From: Taudactylus pleione
Taxonomy: Eukaryota > Chordata > Amphibia > Anura > Myobatrachidae
Reading direction: 5' to 3'
Assembly (NCBI GenBank): GCA_031769625.1
Contig: JAUIMM010000534.1
Coordinates: 12,601,001-12,665,000 of the forward strand
DNA: 64,000 nt
Shown here: piece after piece, positions 33,370 to 44,407 of the stretch
How the letters are laid out: each line of letters starts with the position of its first letter
Position numbering within the stretch: the stretch's first letter is position 1
Program-made: the position numbers and the translations under genes
The notes under the pieces: model-generated
What the model was told of the DNA's origin: nothing
What the model saw: the letters and a program-made list of their open reading frames with translations, nothing else
Database searches by the model: none

Positions 33370-34005
33370 TCTGAAGGACAGAAACACACTGGGCTGGGGG
33401 AATGGTGCTAAGAGACAAGCTGGGCAATGGGGGTTGAGAGACACATTGGGGCTGGGAAATGGATCTGAGAAACACACTGGGACTCTGGAGGGGGCTGAGA
33501 GACACACTTGTGCTGGCAGACTGGTGCTGATAGATAGGCTGGGCAATGTAACTTAGAGACACATTGGTGCTGGGGAATTGGGCTGAGAGACACACTGGGG
33601 CTGGGGATTGGGGCTGAGAGACACACAGGGGCTGAGAGACACACAGGAGCTGAGGGAATGAGGCTGAGAAACACAAGGGGCCTAGAGAGACACAGGTGGG
33701 CCTGGAGAGATGCAGGAGGGTTGGAGAGATGCAGGGGGGCCTGTAAAGATACAGGTAGCCTGGAGAGACACAAGGGGGCCTGGAGAGACATAGGCAGTCC
33801 TGAAGAGAAACAAGGGGGCATGGAGAGACGCAAGGGGGCCTGGAGATGGAGAGACATAAGGGAGCATGGAGAGACACAAGGGGGCCTGGAGATGGAGAAA
33901 CAAGGGAGCCTGTAGAACCACAGGAGGCCTGGAGAGAGACTGGGGGGCATGGGGATGGAGAGATGTAGAGGGGTCTGGAGTAACACAGGGGGGCCTGGAG
34001 ATACA
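33370..34005. repeat. Minisatellite
   Basis: Imperfect units containing GCTGAGAGACACACTGGGG change gradually into units of GGGGGCCTGGAGAGACACA. It produces long open frames in two minus-strand phases (up to 238 codons, rich in S, P, L, C) that are tandem-repeat artefacts. Confidence 0.85.
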
Positions 34006-34412
34006 CGTAAATTGTTTGATCAGGGAAATTCCAATTTTGCCCTGCATTAATACTTCTGTTACTATATATTTTCTGGTGATGACATTAATTATATTTCTAG
34101 GTAAACAGGCATCTTCCAGATAATGTGATCTCTTACATGAAGAGTGAATAATGGCTGAAGATGCTGCTGAAGATGCTGCTCAATGAGGCACAAATTCTTC
34201 AGTAGGTAAGAAAAGAAATTTAAACTAACTAGCCTGTACCGGGGGGTGTGGCCCCCAAAAGGAGTGTATCGGCCCCCAAGATTTCTGCTGCCGGCTCTGC
34301 TCTCCTCAATGGCTTGCAACAGCCCCTCCAAGCCCTAAGAGGAGGGAGTTTCATACCCTCCTCCACAGACCCCGCCCCCTCAACAGACCCACCCCCTCAA
34401 CCGTGGGAGGGG

Positions 34413-34960
34413 CTAAGGGTGTGACATCTGCCAGATGGGCAGGAAGGGGCATGTATAACACCCTGGGGGTTTAATATATATACCTCTAGTGTCTGGTTTG
34501 GTAAGGCTTGAGATGTCTGTCTGTACTAGGAGGTCCCTGATGTTTCTGCCCTGGGTAACACAGGCTAGAGGTTTTTTATGTTTCAGACCTGTCAGGTCTT
34601 TATCTGTTGCCACTATGGGCCAGAGTTCCTTTGTTGCCCTCTTAATGATGGAACCTCCTAGTATGGCCAGACATCTCTAGCCTTACCAAACCAGACACTA
34701 GAGGTATATATATATATTAAACGCCCAGGGTGTTATACATGCCCCAATTGCCTTACCTGCAGATATATGGATACCGGATCAATCTACAAAAATCCACATA
34801 TGGGACGTGAATATATAATTAAACATACTTTGTCCTGCACTGTGACCTTTATTACACCGACGCACTGTGTGTGAGCGTTCAGGACTGGAAGGGGCACAGC
34901 GTGGAGATGGTGAGGGGAGATATAAGGTAAGATGTTGTGTAATGCATTTATATGTTAGCA
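34413..34960. pseudogene. Penelope-like element fragments in inverted arrangement
   Basis: The minus strand at 34413-34613 encodes GRNIRDLLVQTDIS and PPGCYTCPF, matching the region before the endonuclease of Penelope-like elements. The plus strand at about 34775-34870 encodes IYKNPHMGREYIIKHTLSCT, matching the following part. Inverted repeats at about 34447-34506 and 34679-34738 form a fold-back that includes coding DNA. Only the C-terminal part of the protein is left and the GIY-YIG core is not intact. Confidence 0.6.
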
Positions 34961-35153
34961 TGGAGGTGCTCTGAAACGTTGGAAGATTCTTGTGACATGT
35001 TCAAATACAAATTAACCTTTTGATAAGTCTCTGAGTGCCACACATACTTTGTCCATATGTCTATTACAACCACAGAGGAAGGCACCTGAGCAGCTGTCAC
35101 TTTTGGAGATTGAGTGCTGGTCCAAAGGGATATATATATAAATATATAATATA

Positions 35154-35192
<39 letters not shown>

Positions 35193-35326
35193 GTAAACTG
35201 TGTATGGAACGGCACCAATTCAGGAGCAGACCTATTTATTAGAAAAGACCACTCTTCTCTCTATTCTGAGAGCATCAGCTGAACCAATAGATATAATAGC
35301 ATAGGGGATTATGCCGCAGAAATGAG

Positions 35327-35417
35327 TTTGATAAGTGAAACTGATTAAAGTGACTAGCATGTCTTATGTATAATGGCGTTTTAAAACCCACTGGGTCAAG
35401 AATGAAGTGCAGTAGTG

Positions 35418-35453
<36 letters not shown>

Positions 35454-35556
35454 TGTGTGCGTAAGTATTGTAGCAAAGTGTAAATGTAGAGTGCTTTGTG
35501 AAAAAAGTTTAGTGTGTGCAAGAATGTTCTACTAAAGTGCTGAAATAGAACAATAA
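35327..35556. repeat. Long inverted repeat, left arm (A)
   Basis: Inverted match to 40171-40433: shares AATGGCGTTTTAAAACCCAC-type and CACTACTGCAC/GTGCAGTAGTG blocks and a TA microsatellite at the same place. The region between the arms holds nested elements and the unclassified gene at 37.2-39.5 kb. Confidence 0.85.
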
Positions 35557-35963
35557 TTTTACCATTTAAAATGATCCAATCAAAATGGGGATGGTAAGGT
35601 GATTTATAAATCCAAAAAATGTATAATAGTGATATGAAGAGAGTGTGATAAAGAGAAATATATAGCAATTTATTTATACATGAACAAAAATTCAAAGCAC
35701 AGCCTAGCAATGATCAGAACCCCTAATCAACTCTTAATGGGTAACCTAACCAGGTGGATAATAAAGTGCAATGTGCTGTGCAAGTATTATTAGGCAATAA
35801 GTTAATAAATACACTTCATAAAACAATAGTTAATAACATCCAATTCATAGCACAGTAAGAATAGTATATATGCAAAGAAGGAAAAAAAAATAAGGTTAAA
35901 AAAAAAGATTTTAAAAAGACAATAGGATTTAAAAGTTTCAATGCTTATCTGATTCAAATGTAA

Positions 35964-36274
35964 AGCTGGGTACACACTTTCTCAATTGCAGGCTGATAGG
36001 GTAAAACTGTCCCGATCAGCCGCAGCCGTGCAGTCTGTCCGCAGTGTGACCCCCTGTCAGCCGCGTACAGACTGTGCAGACATAGCACAGTGTGTACGGG
36101 CTTCTATGGGATCTTCTATGGGTTCTATGGGAACAGTACATAAGATGCGACCTCCCAATCCCAACCGTTGCAGGAGCGTTAAAAGACGTTTATTGGCTAA
36201 TGCTCCTGCATCGGGACAGCGTACACACCTATACAATCCAACGGCCCGATGATTGTATAGGTGTGTACCCAGCT
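35964..36274. mobile_element. PIF/Harbinger-like MITE, TAA target duplication
   Basis: The ends AGCTGGGTACACACT and GTGTGTACCCAGCT are inverted repeats, flanked by TAA at 35961-35963 and 36275-36277. Related in its ends to 1276-1596 and 55133-55400. Confidence 0.8.
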
Positions 36275-36473
36275 TAAGATAGTTAGTAAATGATGGAGTC
36301 CTAGATGGATGAAATATGCTGGGAAGCTGCTACACTTGCCTTATGAACTATATTACTTTTTTTTTTTATTTACCCTTCTTTGCATATATTTTACGCTTAC
36401 TGTGCTAAGTATGAATTGGATGTTATTAACTATTGTTTTATGAAGTTTATTTATTAGCTTATTGCTTATAATA

Positions 36474-36889
36474 CAGGTTGAGTCTCCCATATCCAAAATG
36501 CTTGGGACCAGGGGCATTTTGGATAACGGAATATTTCGTATTTTGGAATATTTGCATATCATAATGAACCATCTTGAGAATGGGACCCCAATATACACAC
36601 ATAATGCATTTATGTGTTTTATACACACTGCCTGCAGGCTAATTTTATACAATATTTTCAATAATTTTGTGGCTCAAGAAAAGTGTGTGTACAGAAATGA
36701 AATTAATTTATGATTCATATACACCTTATACACATAGCCTGAAGGTAATTTTAGACAATATTTTTAATAATTTGTGCCTTAGACAAAGTTTGTGTACATT
36801 GAACCATCAAAAATCAAAGGTTTCATTATCTCAGTCTTGCCAAAATTATTCGGTATTTCGGAATATTTGGATATGGAAGACTCAACCTG
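36474..36889. mobile_element. Non-autonomous pogo/Tigger-like element
   Basis: The 416-bp element has ends CAGGTTGAGTCTCCCATATC and its complement, with TA at both sides. Interior blocks such as TACACCTTATACACATAGCC resemble, from memory, MER2/Tigger-type elements of mammals. The opposite palindrome arm (rc of about 35780-35800) shows the empty TA site. Confidence 0.75.
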
Positions 36890-36975
36890 TACTTGCACAG
36901 CACATTGCACTTTATTATCCACCAGGTTACCCATTAAGGGTTGATTAGAGGTTGTGATCATTGCTAGGCTGTGCT

Positions 36976-37197
36976 CCTGATCATGAATATGCCATGCACA
37001 TTTTTCAATTGGCTCTAGTTTTTGAGATATGCATACTGTATGTGTTTAATATTTATGAAAAAATAAATTAAACAATGTTAAAAATTGTTCAAAAGATTTT
37101 TTTTTTATTCTGATTAAATTTGATTTGTAAAATTTTATAAAAAGACACAGGATAATTATATACATAAGTGTTAGTAAGCTATGAGAACTGTTTTTGT
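36976..37197. other. Short A/T-rich spacer before the unclassified gene
   Basis: No coding sequence. It contains AATTGGCTCTAGTTTT at about 37010, which is inverted relative to AACTGGAGCCAATT near 40055. This could be a remnant of the ends of the element carrying the gene. Confidence 0.3.
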
Positions 37198-39460
37198 AGG
37201 ATTATCTTTTGTATTCATGTTGTTGGCAGTCCCTTTGCAGACTCCAACAGTAATCGGCCATCATGTGACGATCCCACCTTCCTTGATATCTTTCTTCCAT
37301 TACCTGAATTTCCTGGTGGAACTGTTCACCCTGTTCTTTGCTTAAGTCTCCTAGATTGGATGGGAAGTGATCTAAATGGTTGTACAAAAATGTACTTTAA
37401 TACTCATGTTGGCATCTGCTTTCTGGAGACATTTTAGCATGTTGTGGACTAATTCATGATAGTTGTCTGCCTTGTGATTGCCTAAAAAAATTTGAATGAC
37501 AGACACATAACTCAGCCATGGTTCAGATTTGGTTTCAGTCATAGATGGGGTAAAATTTGCATCCTTTACCAGTTTCCATATCTGTGGGCCGTCAAAAATT
37601 CCTGCCTTTAATTTTTCAATACTAAGAGATGGAAATGTTCGACAAATATATGTGAAACAATAGCCTGACTTGTCCAATGCTTTTACAAATTATTTCATTA
37701 AACCCAGTTTGATATGGAGAGGAGGCAGTATGATTTTTTTCCTGTCAATTAAGGGCTCATGAATGATGTTGGCTTCTCCTACAGTTATAACTTCTCTTGG
37801 AGGCCATAGGGTTTGCTGCCAGTGCTTTTGTTTTGCACGACTATCCCATAAGCATATGTGACAAGGATACTTAGTATATCCACTTTGCTGCCCAAGAAGG
37901 AAGTATACCATTTTTAAATTGACACAAACAGACCACTGATGCTGAGAATAAGCAATTTTTTTCTAAGACTAACTTGATATTTTCATACTGTTCTTTAAGT
38001 TTTGTTAAATGACTGATAGGAATCGACGCAAATGTATTACCAATGTGCAGTAATACGCATTTTAAGCTCCTTTTAGAACTATCCAAAAAGAGCCGATAGT
38101 CTTCTGCTTGATATTCTGGTAAGCCCATCATCTGGAGAAGTTTCAGAATATTGTTGCAATACATAAGATTGTTATCTTGGCTAAAGAACGGCAGTATGGC
38201 TTTCTCTCTATTTTGATACGATGTTATGGTAACATCCGGCTCAAGACAGTGCTTCTTTTGAAGCCTGGATGCTAAAAGCTCAGCTCCTTTTTTCGATAAA
38301 TTCAAGTTACGAATTAAATTATTTAGTTCCTTTTGAGAAAATTTGTTTGGAGTAGAGGAACTGTCTTCAAACTCAGGGCCTGATTCAGAGCCGCTCGTAA
38401 GCGGGCGCTCGTTCGCTCCGAGCGAAGTTCACACATCTGCGCATGCGTATGGGTCGTAATGTGCATGCGCCAACCAGTCAGTGCGGTCGGAAATCGTGTG
38501 TTCGCAAAATTGCGAGAGCCTGTTAATTTGAGTGACAGGATGAGGCGTTTGTGGGTGGTAACAGGGGAAGGTGATTGAAAACGGGGAGTGGAGATCCAAA
38601 CGCAGGCGTGCCAAACGGTCAAAATGGGCGTTTTAAGGGTGTGCATAATTAACAAAGCAGCGTCAACGACCACGTCACTTGGTTGTTTCTTAGCCTGAAC
38701 TGTTCGCATGACTGCGGTAGGAAAATCCAACCACAAGCACTGCGAGCAGTTCAGACGCCTTTCGATGTACTCGATTAATCTAATAAATAGCGGAGATGAC
38801 GTATGATGCGAGCGGCCAGGGGGCGTCTTTACAAAATAGCGAACGCATGTTTCGTTCGCTCGCTCAGACATATAGGCGTCAACAGACCGCAAATAGCGAG
38901 CGCTCAATTTAAATAGCCGGCCCCTTTTCCTGAACGAGCGAGCGCAAATAGCGTCCGGCTCTGAATCAGGCCCTCTCTTCCATCTGTGTTGTCACTTGCA
39001 CTGGATGAAATTAACATTTCCACATCATCACACTCAACTGAAGAACTGAATGATGGTACATGTAAATCTTTGCTATGTGGTATCTGTTGTTTTGCAGAAT
39101 TCATACTAGGTTATTCCCATTTACATTTCTTAAATCGATTCATACCCTTCACATTTACAGCACAAAAATAGCAGTCACTCAAGTGATCTTTTGGCTCACA
39201 CCACATCATAGGTATGCTAAAATGAAGTCCTTTTCGATCACCTTTAGTCCAGTTGCGGAGTAATTCCACGCAGGTTTTACAATCTTTATGAGGCAAACAA
39301 ATCTTGTCTTGCTGGCTTATGTGACATCCAAAATAAGCCTGATACGCTTGTTTTGCGAATACAGTTATATTTTTTCTTTCTTTTGCAACACTATATTTGC
39401 CACAAATATAACAAAAAACATCAGGGTTGTTAGTACACCGTCTCTGAGAAAAACTATTTT
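37198..39460 (-). pseudogene. Unclassified transposon-associated gene, broken
   Basis: The minus strand encodes a conserved protein family that I know only as uncharacterised, multi-copy proteins of animals. The N-terminal part (about 39200-39460) has cysteine pairs (RRCTNNPDVFCYICG; PHKDCKTC; DCYFC), suggesting a zinc-binding module. Next come LNLSKKGAELLASRL and FLDSSKRSLKCVLLHIGN (about 38060-38310), YFLLGQQSGYTKYPCHICLW (about 37850-37910), ILPPLHIKLGLMK (about 37690-37735), FLGNHKADNY (about 37460-37495) and LSKEQGEQFHQ with ERYQGRWD (about 37290-37350). Lesions: a frameshift in an A-run near 37960, an in-frame TAA near 37687, a frameshift near 37380, and the 598-bp element at 38376-38973. 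Removing that element and one target copy restores the frame. An RNase H-like DDE role is my guess. Confidence 0.7.
38376..38973. mobile_element. 599-bp-family element inserted in the unclassified gene
   Basis: The ends GGGCCTGATTCAGAGCCG and CCGGCTCTGAATCAGGCCC are inverted repeats, with flanks TCA and TCT (one mismatch). The interior matches the copies at 43795-44393 and 48599-49197. It splits the coding sequence of the host gene. A 194-codon open frame spanning it is a chimera of both and not a gene. Confidence 0.85.
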
Positions 39461-39539
39461 TTACAGCCAGAAACGTTTTGTTTCACACATTCAGTGCTAA
39501 CTCCCAACAAAAGCCAAGTACGTACTGAACAATACAAGC

Positions 39540-39882
39540 CCAACCGGTGGTTCATTGGTTGTGGTGGGACAGGGAAAAGGCCGAACAAAGGAACAGGAGG
39601 TGTGCTACCTGCGTCACTCTGTCCTCTCCGTAGCTTCTCTCTGTATGCTGGGAGGAGGCGTGGCTGTGGTCTGAGGATGTCCCAGCCGGCTCAGCAGTGC
39701 ACGGCCACACCTCCTCCCAGCGCTAGTGAGGAGATTTGAATGTGTTATGTGTTGCTCCTCTCTGTATGCTGGGAGGAGGCGTGGCTGTGGTCTGAGGATG
39801 TCCCAGCAGGCTCAGCAGTGCGCTGCCACACCTCCTCCCAGCGTTAGTGAGGAGATATGAATGTGTTATGTCTCTCAAAAGT
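39540..39882. repeat. GC-rich tandem duplication (121-bp period) upstream of the unclassified gene
   Basis: Two near-identical copies, each with TATGCTGGGAGGAGGCGTGG, start at 39644 and 39765. They lie just upstream of the 5' end of the minus-strand gene and are far more GC-rich than the surroundings, so a promoter role is possible. Confidence 0.7.
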
Positions 39883-40170
39883 GATTACCAGCAACATTAT
39901 CACAAATAAAACAAATTCTTGATATTGTTGAAATAGAGTAGTTGTTAAAAAAGTAAAACAAAGTCGATTCTGTTAAGTAAAGCAGGTCTAGACTACTTCA
40001 AATGGAGAAAATAGAGAAAATAATAGAATTTTATAATTTTTCATTAATTTGAAAACTGGAGCCAATTCAGCTATAGCAAAGATCTAATGTGAAAATAGGA
40101 CCTGCGAGTACTCTCAAACAGATCTTAAATCCTTGGCAAGAAAAAATATATATTTTTTTGTTCCCCAATG

Positions 40171-40267
40171 TTATTGGTCTATTTCAGCACTTTAGTAGCA
40201 CATTTTTGCACACACTGCACTTTTTTCACAAAGCACTGTACATCTACACCTTGCTACAAGACTTATG

Positions 40268-40339
<72 letters not shown>

Positions 40340-40433
40340 GAACACTACTGCACCTCATTCTTGACCCAGTGGGTTATAAAACGCCATTATACATAAGACA
40401 CGCTAGTCGCTTGAATCAGTTTCACTTATCAAA
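40171..40433. repeat. Long inverted repeat, right arm (A')
   Basis: Inverted partner of 35327-35556. It is longer because of an expanded TA microsatellite (40272-40340). Confidence 0.85.
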
Positions 40434-40894
40434 TATATATATATATATATATAAATATATATATCTGTGTGTGTGTATGTAGGGCCACCATCAGGGGGGG
40501 CAGCCGGTACTACTATTCCAGGCCTGGACACTCCGTCAGAGAAGGGGAGCCCCGCCCGCTCCTACCATCTATCCACTGGCCGCTTCTTCTGTAAGGTGAA
40601 AGGGGGCCCCCGCCCTAAGCCTGTCCACTGCTACTGCCAGCGCAAAGGGACCCCGGATGGTGCGTCTGTCCTCCCGCCACTACTGCCTCATCCTCAAGAT
40701 GAAAGGGGCCCACTGCCGCTACTGCCAGTGAAAGAGGAACCGGTTCTGCTATCTGTTCCCTTCTGCTCATGTACAATAAAGTTTATTATCCGGCGCACAT
40801 GATGTAAAGACATCACACCGGAGGAGAGAGGAGCCGCAGCCTGGAACAGAAGAACAGAAGAAGGGTAAGATTCATATCCTGGCTGAGATAGATG

Positions 40895-41112
40895 GGGGCT
40901 GGAACATCAATGTGTGTGTAGGGCTGGGCTGCAAGAGTGAGGCAGGAGGGGGCTGGAACAACAATGTATGTGCAGGGCTGGGCTCCTGAGAGTGAGGCAG
41001 AGGGGAGCTGGAACATCAATGTGTGTGCAGGGCTGGGCTCCTGAGAGTGAGGCAGGAGGGGGCTGGAACATCAATGTGTGTGCAGGGCTGCAGAGAGTGA
41101 GGCAGAGGGGGG
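40895..41112. repeat. 54-bp tandem repeat, four copies
   Basis: Units containing GGGGCTGGAACATCAATGTG and GCAGGGCTGGGCTCCTGAG start near 40895, 40948, 41003 and 41058. Open frames on both strands here are repeat artefacts. Confidence 0.85.
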
Positions 41113-42111
41113 CTGGGGATGACAGAGTGCACGGCTGGAGAGACAGAAGGGGCATGGAAATGACAGAACTGTGTTTTCTCACATAGGCTAAATAGACCTA
41201 GTCGAAGCCATATACTGTATATAAATAGGTAAATCTGTTTGGAGGCATATCATTGGCACCTAGCAGCAGCAAACAGGCTCACATGCTACATGTGCAGATG
41301 CAGTTGCATCTTGAAGTGTATACAACTCAGTATTTCGATTTTAAAGGATCGGTAGGGTGGCCTGGTGGCAGTACCAGCCATCAGCTGCAGCCCGCACTTT
41401 CCTCCGGCTCATGGCTCCCACACTTTGTGAGAATGGGGAGGGGGGGGGGCCTGCCTGTTTTGTCAACAATTTCTGTTGGCAGCCCTGTGTGCATGATAAT
41501 ATTAATATTAGTCAATTTGGAGGAAATTGGTGGCATTGCACCAGCAGGACTTAGATGTCTTGGTCTCAGAGTGTTCAGCCTAAAGTCATGAGAGCTGATT
41601 AGTCAGACAGTGTCTAATGAATGTTGTCACTGGTTCCTCATAAATCTTGTTTGACCCACATACTTGATGCCTTTCATCATGTGTAGATGACAGTTTCACA
41701 GAAAAATAGAAACATTCAATAGTCATTTTCTTACAGTTCCTCCCCAGAGCTACAGTTGCAGTGGCGGATTTTACCTAGGCGCTACAGGGCTTCAGCCCCC
41801 TCAGTAAAATCTGCCACTTTGATAAGCCAGTTGCAGTCCAAGACTGCACTGGCTACACTGTGACTGACAGTGGCTTCCCATTGGAAGCGCTACCTGTCAG
41901 TCACACACAGTACAGCAGCCCCAGTGAGAGGTGTTTTGTCCCCCTGGGACTGCCAATCCAGGCTGCGAATAGCAGACAGCGACTTCCAGTGGAAGCCACT
42001 GCTCTGCCTTTCGGGCTACCCTACAAGGATTCTAGGGGCTGCAGCATATGCAGTTCCCATGCGCCGCGCCACCACCACTTCTGTGCATGCACCAGATCCA
42101 TGGTCGTGCGC
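41113..42111. other. No gene seen; interspersed repeat sequence
   Basis: The segment 41760-42090 has inverted GGCGGATTTTAC/GTAAAATCTGCC and GACTGACAGTGGCTTCC-type repeats. The rest has no recognisable feature. Confidence 0.4.
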
Positions 42112-42147
42112 ATGCATAGCGCTCGCGAGCGGGTCTGAATCAGGCCC
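42085..42147. mobile_element. Multi-hairpin element, end fragment
   Basis: Only the terminal part remains: GCATAGCGCTCGCGAGCGGG followed by TCTGAATCAGGCCC. Confidence 0.6.
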
Positions 42148-42308
42148 AGTGTTCGCTGATGCGAAGTTTTTGCCACATTCCAGCGTATCACCCTATTCAA
42201 TTCCAGGACATTTTCGCATGTGCGAAAACTCCATAGGCAAAAGCAGGCAAAAAAGTATCAGAAAAGATTTGCAAATTCCCTATTTTTGTCTAAAAATGTG
42301 GGGACTTG

Positions 42309-42857
42309 GGGCCTGATTCAGACCCACTCGCAAGCGGCTGTCCGCTCGCAAGTGGGTCGATGTTGTGCACTGCGCATGTGCACGACGGTGGGAGCTCCGT
42401 CGTGCGCATGCGCCAGACGCGACGAGTGAAGGAAAGTCCTTCGCTCGTTGTGTCTGATCAAAGGGGGCGTGCTGTCGATGTTGATTGACAGCACGCCCCC
42501 TTTGGTGGGTGTGCCGGGGGTGTGCCTCTCTGACGGGGGCGTTCCCAAGGGAACGCCTACCGTCAGAAGCCGGCCCACTGACATCACTAGTGATGTCAGT
42601 GGGAGTGATTTTGGCTCTGATAGAGCCAAAATCACTCCGGGCCTTGCGGTTGAAAACCTCAACCGCAGGCTCCGGCTCGCAGTTTCGATGGTCGCGATGG
42701 TCACGACCATCGCGGCCATCAAACTGCACGCTCGTATAGGCTGTGGGTGGTGACCCACAGCTATACGAGCGTCCAGGAGGACGCTCTAGAATTATGGAGG
42801 GCGGCCCTCATTCAGAGCGTGCGCTCTGCTCAGAGCGTACGGCTCTGAATGAGGGCC
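42309..42857. mobile_element. Multi-hairpin element with 3-bp target duplication (TTG), copy 3
   Basis: The 549-bp element starts GGGCCTGATTCAGACCC and ends GGCTCTGAATGAGGGCC, flanked by TTG at 42306-42308 and 42858-42860. At least ten consecutive hairpins can be read, for example 42379-42416, 42419-42455, 42463-42504, 42531-42569, 42577-42602, 42602-42637, 42646-42670, 42687-42720 and 42738-42765. Open frames on both strands lie inside the palindromes and have no family similarity. Confidence 0.85.
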
Positions 42858-42869
42858 TTGGTTCAGAAC

Positions 42870-43440
42870 CCTTTGGACCCCCCTCCTTAATGACTTATTA
42901 AGCAAAAGCAAAAAAAAAATTACCTTAATTCACCCTAAAAAGACATGTCATTTTTGGAGTGAAAATTTAAAAAGTGTTTCAAAATGGGTATAAAGTACTG
43001 GGACTGGTATTTTGGGGTGTTGTATGTATGGGACAGGTGTTTTTCAGGTTGCAGGTGGGTGCAGCAGATTTAAAAGTTTATTATAATGCACTTTACAGAC
43101 AAAAAAATAAACTAGTACCCACTTAAATGAACCCCCAATTTAACTACAGCACATATTTTTTTCAAAAGAAATGGCTTTTTATCATTTTACCACACTTATA
43201 CAAATAACAGCCCATTGACTCAATTTGTCATTTTCTCTAGTTTCGCCATTTGCTGCATTCGCACATCTATGTTTTCGCCTGTTTTGCAATTTAAATGGGC
43301 GAAAATCGGGAACGCGCATTGTGAAAGTACCAGATAACGTAGCATACATTCAGGCGAATGAGGCGAAACGATTGCAGCTGCGAATGCATTTCGCCGGCCG
43401 TGACTTTTCGCCTCTGTTTGAATCCGCCCCTTAGACACAT
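42870..43440. other. No gene; repeat remnant with TTCGCC motifs
   Basis: A run of TTTTCGCC, GGCGAAA and GCGAAT motifs at 43230-43435 matches similar DNA at 42150-42300, so the element at 42309 appears to have landed inside an older repeat. Confidence 0.4.
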
Positions 43441-43794
43441 TAGCTGTAGACCACAAGCTCTAGCTTTTAAAAACTTAATCACTACATTGCACAGTCCCCA
43501 ATGATAACAATGGCTTGTCATTTCTTACATAGCAACTGCACTTAGATCTATGTTACACATGGGATAACTGTCATTTCAGCATGATTTGGGAATTGAAAAG
43601 GTTTTGTAACTTTTTACAAGTCACTTATCTTTTAGAAGATTATATACAGGCAAAACTTAATAAAATAGTCCTGTTACACATTCATATTGAGATGTATCAA
43701 GACTTTAGTTATTTGATGGCACTGTTTATGGAAGTCAGGCTGCACCAACATTTACTTTCCTTTCTGCCTCACACTGATTGGGAGCCCTAACAAT

Positions 43795-44393
43795 GGCCCT
43801 CATTCAGAGCCGTTCGCTATTTGTGGTCGCTCGTTTAAAAACAAGGGGTGGCTATTCAAATGATCCGTACGCACATTGCAGTCTGTTCACACCTCTAAGT
43901 CTGAACGAGCGAGCAAAACATACGCTCGTTTATTTGTTAAAAACGCCCCCTGGCCGCTCGCATCCTACGTCATGTCCGCTATTTATTAGATTAATCGAGT
44001 ACATCGACCAGCGTATGAACTGCTCGCTATTCTTGTGGTTGGTGTTTGCTACCACAAATTTGCGAGCAGTTCTGGCTATAAAATAACCCAGTGACGTGGT
44101 CACTGACGCTGCTGTTTTAAATATGCACACCCATAAAACGCCCGTTTTGACCTTTAAGCACGCCTGCGTTCGGATCTCCACTCCCCGTTTTCAAGCACCT
44201 TCCCCTGTTACCACCCACATACGCCTCATTCTGTCACTCAAAATAGCAGGCACTCGCTATATTGCGTACCAACGATTTTCGGCCGCACTGACTGGTTCGC
44301 GCATGCGTACTAAAAACCGTACGCATGCGCAGATGTGCAAACATCGCTCGGAACGAGCGTACTGCCGCTAACGAGCGGCTCTGAATGAGGGCC
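43795..44393. mobile_element. 599-bp-family element, AAT target duplication
   Basis: The ends GGCCCTCATTCAGAGCCG and CGGCTCTGAATGAGGGCC are inverted repeats, flanked by AAT at 43792-43794 and 44394-44396. Exactly the same length as, and inverted relative to, the copy at 48599-49197. Confidence 0.85.
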
Positions 44394-44407
44394 AATGTTT
44401 GCACTGT

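Larger units (their letters stand above)
35698..36975. mobile_element. Palindromic element with about 185-bp arms and two nested insertions
   Basis: The left arm 35698-35882 pairs with a right arm formed by 36374-36473 plus 36892-36975. The right arm is split by a Tigger-like element and the loop contains a Harbinger-like MITE. Arms are 185 and 184 nt once the insertion is removed. Confidence 0.85.

Noticed and set aside
33290..34006. A 238-codon open frame, minus strand, S/P/L/C-rich
   Set aside because: It lies wholly in a minisatellite; a second phase of the same repeat is open too.
38323..38907. A 194-codon minus-strand open frame
   Set aside because: It runs mainly through the 598-bp inserted element and only its end belongs to the unclassified gene.
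40467..40802. A 111-codon plus-strand open frame
   Set aside because: It lies in a GC-rich repeat-like region with no conserved motif or splice context.
42280..42758. Open frames of up to 149 codons on both strands
   Set aside because: They fall in the multi-hairpin element; openness on both strands follows from its palindromes.
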